Source: an uncultured Collinsella sp. (lineage in GTDB: Bacteria > Actinomycetota > Coriobacteriia > Coriobacteriales > Coriobacteriaceae). From it: a DNA stretch of 8,200 nt. Of the stretch, positions 5,551 to 8,200 are shown one piece after another. Location: assembly GCA_900552295.1 (NCBI GenBank), contig URZB01000060.1, positions 1-8,200 on the forward strand, in the 5' to 3' direction. The number at the start of each line of letters is the position of its first letter. Position 1 is the stretch's first letter. The notes under the pieces were generated by a model. The model was not told the DNA's origin. It worked only from the letters and a program-made list of their open reading frames with translations, and did not search any database. Made by a program: the position numbers and the translations under genes.

Positions 5551-6255
5551 TCAGTCTTCGATTTCAGGGTTCAGAAAGTCGATGTCCTCATCCTCGGGAT
5601 GCGTGAGAGCCTGTTTAATGGCCGCTCCGCCCTTAATGGAGTAGATGACAGCCGTGAGCATGGAGAAGATCACGCCGCCGTACACAAAGAAGATGCCGAG
5701 GGGCACCGAGCTTCCGTTGAGGCCCGGGAAGGCCGTAAGGGTTGAAGGTAAAAGTTGCAGGCCGTCAACAACGGGGAACCCGAGCAGCATGAGCGAGAAT
5801 CCGGTCATGAGCAGCGCTGTGGCAATCTTTCCGGGGAAGACGACATCGATGGGGCGACGGTGATAATGACGCACGATAAGCGTGCCGATGCCCAGATAGA
5901 TGTCACGGCCAATAATGAGCACGCAGACCCAGATGGGCAGCTCTCCGCGAACCACCAGTCCCAGTACACCGGTGAACAGCAGCGCGCGATCACAAATTGG
6001 ATCCATGACCTTGCCAAGCCACGAGACCGTCTTGGTCATGCGGGCGATCTGGCCGTCCATCCAGTCGGTGGAGGCGGCAACGGCGTAGATAACGATGGCG
6101 ATGACGCGGTTGTTATCCGTCACAAACAGGTACAAAAATACCAGGGTGAGGATCAGGCGCGTAAAGGTGATGAAATTGGAGATCGTAAAGATCTTATTCG
6201 ACGGGTAATCGGAAGTGCCGATAAGCTCCTTTTTGATCTTCTTTTTGATGCCCAC
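5551..6255 (-). CDS. pgsA: CDP-alcohol phosphatidyltransferase (PgsA-like)
   Basis: A 234-residue membrane enzyme of the CDP-alcohol phosphatidyltransferase family, which moves a phosphatidyl group from CDP-diacylglycerol to an alcohol; glycerol 3-phosphate (phosphatidylglycerophosphate synthase) is the likely substrate. The full signature is present: D64-x2-D67-G68-x2-A71-R72-x8-G81-x3-D85-x3-D89. Several hydrophobic helices follow (about 30-45, 50-62, 91-103, 107-126, 145-165, 186-206), and the tail is acidic and cytoplasmic. The block IIGRDIYLGIGTLIVRHY...VFPGKIAT resembles actinobacterial PgsA2 (Rv1822) more than classic PgsA, so a cardiolipin- or inositol-type substrate cannot be excluded. 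The chosen start is GTG at 6255 with GGGGGAG 4 bases before it and a promoter just upstream. Longer in-frame starts (ATG 6345 or 6402) lack a ribosome binding site, and the second would lie upstream of the -10 box. Confidence 0.88.
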   Translation of the reverse strand: MGIKKKIKKELIGTSDYPSNKIFTISNFITFTRLILTLVFLYLFVTDNNRVIAIVIYAVAASTDWMDGQIARMTKTVSWLGKVMDPICDRALLFTGVLGLVVRGELPIWVCVLIIGRDIYLGIGTLIVRHYHRRPIDVVFPGKIATALLMTGFSLMLLGFPVVDGLQLLPSTLTAFPGLNGSSVPLGIFFVYGGVIFSMLTAVIYSIKGGAAIKQALTHPEDEDIDFLNPEIED

Positions 6256-6259
6256 AGGA

Positions 6260-6266
6260 CTCCCCC
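6260..6266 (-). promoter_or_regulatory. RBS that decides the pgsA-like GTG start
   Basis: GGGGGAG on the minus strand, 4 bases before GTG 6255. None of the upstream ATG codons in the same frame (6402, 6378, 6345, 6330) has a comparable site, so the 49-residue upstream extension is rejected. Confidence 0.6.
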
Positions 6267-6291
6267 GCTGGTTAACGACAAAACTTTCGAT

Positions 6292-6320
6292 ACTATACCC
6301 GTTCCGGCGATGTCTATCCA
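6292..6320 (-). promoter_or_regulatory. Candidate promoter of the pgsA-like operon
   Basis: On the minus strand, TGGATA (6320-6315), 17 bases, then TATAGT (6297-6292). Four of six and five of six positions match the sigma-70 boxes. Predicted transcription start is near 6285, about 30 bases before GTG 6255. It also argues against any start codon upstream of 6285. Confidence 0.45.
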
Positions 6321-6502
6321 GCGCAGCCATAGAGAGTCCAGACATGTGGAGGGCGCTATTAGGCGGGGGATTTCGCATTCGTGTACATCTGCCTCCAAAC
6401 ATGTCGAAAAATGTCGATTTTGGTGGCTAATGTACACGTTTTGATTCGGTGATTACATCGATCGGGAACGTTGTTACTTTAAGCAAAATAATCATGGTGA
6501 TT

Positions 6503-6537
6503 AAAACAAAAAAGGTCAGGCACTAGGTGCCTGACCT
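6503..6537 (-). terminator. Terminator after tRNA-Pro
   Basis: A perfect 11-bp stem (AGGTCAGGCAC at 6537-6527 on the minus strand, paired with 6523-6513) with a 3-base loop, followed on the minus strand by TTTTTTGTTTT. It lies 9 bases beyond the encoded CCA, so it ends tRNA-Pro, and probably coaBC read-through as well. Confidence 0.93.
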
Positions 6538-6546
6538 GCAAACTTC

Positions 6547-6623
<77 letters not shown>

Positions 6624-6665
6624 AAGCTTATGTTTGTTGCTCTGCTCTCGCTTGCAACAGGGAGT

Positions 6666-6695
6666 ATATTAACCCGAAACTTTAGACTTGTGCAA
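6666..6695 (-). promoter_or_regulatory. Candidate promoter of tRNA-Pro
   Basis: On the minus strand, TTGCAC (6695-6690), 18 bases, then TAATAT (6671-6666), between coaBC and the tRNA. Predicted start near 6659, about 36 bases before the mature 5' end. No terminator hairpin is seen after coaBC, so coaBC transcripts may also enter the tRNA. Confidence 0.5.
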
Positions 6696-6703
6696 GAACT
6701 TTT

Positions 6704-7915
6704 TTATAAATTTTGAAGCAAGTCCAAAATTGTATCTGCGAGCTGGGGTTTTGTTAGCACGGGAAGTTCTTGCGTACCCGTTGTGCTCACAATCCAGGCC
6801 TTGTTAGTGTCGGTTCCAAAGCCCGAATCGGCGCGCGAGACATCGTTGGCGATAATGGCATCGCAGCCCTTGCGGGCCAATTTGCGCTCGGCGTACTCGA
6901 CAACGTTATCGGTCTCGGCCGCAAATCCGATTACGCACCGCTCGCCCTTCTGGCGCGAGAGCTCGGCCAAAATATCGACCGTCTCGACCAGTTCGATGCG
7001 ATCCAGGCGCTCGTTGGCCTTTTTGAGCTTATGGTCGGCAGGGGTCGCGGGGGTGTAGTCGGCGACAGCGGCCGCACAAATGGCCGCATCAGCCGTCTGA
7101 AAGGCGCTCAGCGCTGCCTGCAGCATCTCTTCGGCGGTCTGCACGCGCACGCACTCCACGCCGTGGGGAACATCGAGCGATGTCGGCCCCAGCACAAGCG
7201 TGACCGCAGCACCGCGGCGAGCGGCCTCCCCCGCCAGGGCGATGCCCATCTTGCCCGACGACCGGTTTCCGATGAAGCGTACGGGGTCGATCGGCTCGTG
7301 CGTGGGGCCGGCGGTGATCACGATTCGCTTGCCCGCAAGGTATTGCGGGACGGGGTTCAGCACCTCGCAGACAGCCTCGACGATGTCCTCGGGCTCGCTC
7401 ATGCGTCCCGTGTCCACGTCGCCGCAGGCAAGGTAGCCGCTGCCGGGTCCCACAACATGGACACCGCGCTCGCGCAGCGTGGCCATGTTGGCCTGCGTCG
7501 CCGGCGCCTTCCACATGCCGTTGTTCATAGCGGGTGCGATCACGATGGGTCGCGGCGTCGCTAGCAGCGTGGTGGAGATAAGGTCATCGGCGATGCCATT
7601 GGCCATCTTGGCGATGATATTGGCCGTCGCGGGCGCCACGACCACCAGATCGGGCTCCTGCGCCAGCGAAATGTGGTGGATGGGGTCGGAGGGATCGTCG
7701 AATAGGCCCACGGCAACGGGCTCGTTGGTGAGCGCACGGAAGGTTAGCGGGCCCACAAACTCGGTGGCGTGCTCGCTCATAACGACCTTGACGCGCGCGC
7801 CACGCTTTTGCAGCAGGCGCACGATATTGCACGACTTATAGGCGGCGATCCCGCCGGTAATGCCCAGCAGGATCGTTTTTCCCTCAAGTTGCATTGAATT
7901 GTTGGATGCCGCCAT
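6704..7915 (-). CDS. coaBC: Bifunctional CoaBC (PPC synthetase / PPC decarboxylase)
   Basis: A 403-residue two-domain cytoplasmic enzyme of coenzyme A synthesis. The N-terminal CoaC flavoprotein domain (about 11-185) decarboxylates 4'-phosphopantothenoylcysteine: GITGGIAAYK (18-27), catalytic His81 in HHISLAQEPDL, the FMN-binding VVVAPATANIIAKMANG, Asn131 in APAMNNGMW, and the active-site Cys164 in LACGDVDTGRM. The C-terminal CoaB domain (about 190-403) joins 4'-phosphopantothenate to cysteine using CTP: ITAGPTHEPID, FIGNRSSGKMG (214-224) that forms the nucleotide and dimer site, AAVADYTP (282-289) and HKLKK (295-299). Length is normal for the fused protein. The ATG at 7915 has AAGGAAG 8 bases upstream, inside the end of the preceding gene, whose stop is only 3 bases away. 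An internal ATG at 7894 has no ribosome binding site. Confidence 0.97.
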   Translation of the reverse strand: MAASNNSMQLEGKTILLGITGGIAAYKSCNIVRLLQKRGARVKVVMSEHATEFVGPLTFRALTNEPVAVGLFDDPSDPIHHISLAQEPDLVVVAPATANIIAKMANGIADDLISTTLLATPRPIVIAPAMNNGMWKAPATQANMATLRERGVHVVGPGSGYLACGDVDTGRMSEPEDIVEAVCEVLNPVPQYLAGKRIVITAGPTHEPIDPVRFIGNRSSGKMGIALAGEAARRGAAVTLVLGPTSLDVPHGVECVRVQTAEEMLQAALSAFQTADAAICAAAVADYTPATPADHKLKKANERLDRIELVETVDILAELSRQKGERCVIGFAAETDNVVEYAERKLARKGCDAIIANDVSRADSGFGTDTNKAWIVSTTGTQELPVLTKPQLADTILDLLQNL

Positions 7916-7918
7916 CGT

Positions 7919-8149
7919 TTAAGCTTCCTTGCTCGGGAGTACCAGGAGGCGGTGGCAGTACGGGCAGTGCGTAATCTCGCTACCGTCGTGGTTGAGGTCG
8001 CTCATGGACGATGCCTGCAGCGCGGTGTGGCAGACTGTGGGGATGTTGCCCTGGATGGTCTCGACGGCCAGGCCGCGGAACTGCTTGAGCAGACGCTCGT
8101 AGTCGGTGAGCACGTCGGCCGGCAGCGTGGCGGCAAGCGCTGTGCGTTC
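7919..8149 (-). CDS. Zinc-ribbon protein, CT398/DUF164-like, C-terminal end
   Basis: Only the last 76 codons are genomic; the rest is cut by the contig end. The visible part fits the C-terminus of the coiled-coil plus zinc-ribbon family (CT398-like, DUF164): a helix ending VLTDYERLLKQFRGLAVETIQGN, then the ribbon PTVCHTAL ... EITHCPYCHRLLVLPSKEA. Family members usually have two CxxC pairs; here the second, CPYC, is intact, but the first keeps only its second Cys (P-T-V-C-H). Function of the family is not settled. It ends 3 bases before coaBC, which suggests one operon. The residues MGSEMCIRDR that the frame appears to start with come from the Nextera adapter and must be removed. Confidence 0.72.
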   Translation of the reverse strand, partial: ERTALAATLPADVLTDYERLLKQFRGLAVETIQGNIPTVCHTALQASSMSDLNHDGSEITHCPYCHRLLVLPSKEA

Positions 8150-8150
8150 C

Positions 8151-8200
8151 CTGTCTCTTATACACATCTCCGAGCCCACGAGACGGAGCTACATCTCGTA
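8151..8200 (+). other. Illumina Nextera i7-side adapter (artefact)
   Basis: CTGTCTCTTATACACATCT (8151-8169) is the reverse complement of the Tn5 mosaic end, followed by the read-2 tail CCGAGCCCACGAGAC (8170-8184), 8 bases GGAGCTAC in the i7 index position (from memory, N718), and ATCTCGTA, the start of the P7 flow-cell sequence. Not genomic. Confidence 0.98.

Larger units (their letters stand above)
6256..6500. other. Intergenic region upstream of pgsA-like gene
   Basis: About 290 bases lie between the pgsA-like start and the tRNA (to 6546). The part near 6256-6320 holds the pgsA-like promoter and ribosome binding site. The part 6340-6500 is AT-rich, codes for nothing I recognise, and contains two TGTACA palindromes (6382-6387 and 6431-6436), forming GTGTACAT and ATGTACAC, plus a direct repeat of ATGTCGA at 6401-6407 and 6411-6417. 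These may be protein-binding sites. The rest is the tRNA terminator. Confidence 0.5.

Noticed and set aside
6256..6402. 49-codon upstream extension of the pgsA-like gene
   Set aside because: No ribosome binding site at the upstream ATGs, the extension is not like the family, and the start at 6402 lies upstream of the -10 box at 6292.
5755..6444. 229-codon plus-strand open frame opposite the pgsA-like gene
   Set aside because: Lies antisense to a clear membrane enzyme with an intact catalytic signature and resembles no known family.
6770..7564. 264-codon plus-strand open frame opposite coaBC
   Set aside because: Antisense shadow of a well-supported gene; no recognisable domain.

Overview
The window is an 8.2-kb contig with Illumina Nextera adapter at both ends (1-41 and 8151-8200). 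Genomic sequence is therefore only 42-8150. The genes suggest a gut-type actinobacterium of the class Coriobacteriia, perhaps Collinsella-like. The reasons are a moderately GC-rich sequence, an actinobacterial FHA (GarA/OdhI-like) plus MerR (Rv1828-like) gene pair next to a CDP-alcohol phosphatidyltransferase, and a DUF1836 gene and a DegV gene of the kind common in anaerobic Gram-positives. The taxonomic call is an inference from gene content, not from a marker search.

Left part, plus strand: the C-terminal half of thioredoxin reductase (trxB, cut by the contig end inside its CxxC motif), a terminator, then a complete DUF1836 helix-turn-helix gene with its own promoter. A bidirectional terminator separates it from a convergent degV gene on the minus strand.

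Right part, all minus strand, in transcription order from the right end: the C-terminal end of a zinc-ribbon coiled-coil protein, coaBC (coenzyme A synthesis), tRNA-Pro(GGG) with encoded CCA and a terminator, a roughly 290-base intergenic region holding a promoter, then a likely operon pgsA-like / FHA / MerR / apt / NlpC-P60 hydrolase ending in a terminator, and finally degV with its own promoter. The operon joins phospholipid synthesis, a phospho-signalling FHA switch, its partner MerR regulator, adenine salvage and peptidoglycan hydrolysis.

The two most interesting signals are both regulatory. First, the DUF1836 and degV promoters share a long, nearly identical dyad built on ACTAGATA half-sites, which points to a small regulon controlled by DUF1836 or another regulator. 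Second, the FHA protein keeps one of the two threonines of the GarA/OdhI phospho-switch motif, in an organism group not expected to use that switch in the textbook way. No mobile element, CRISPR array or phage gene was seen.
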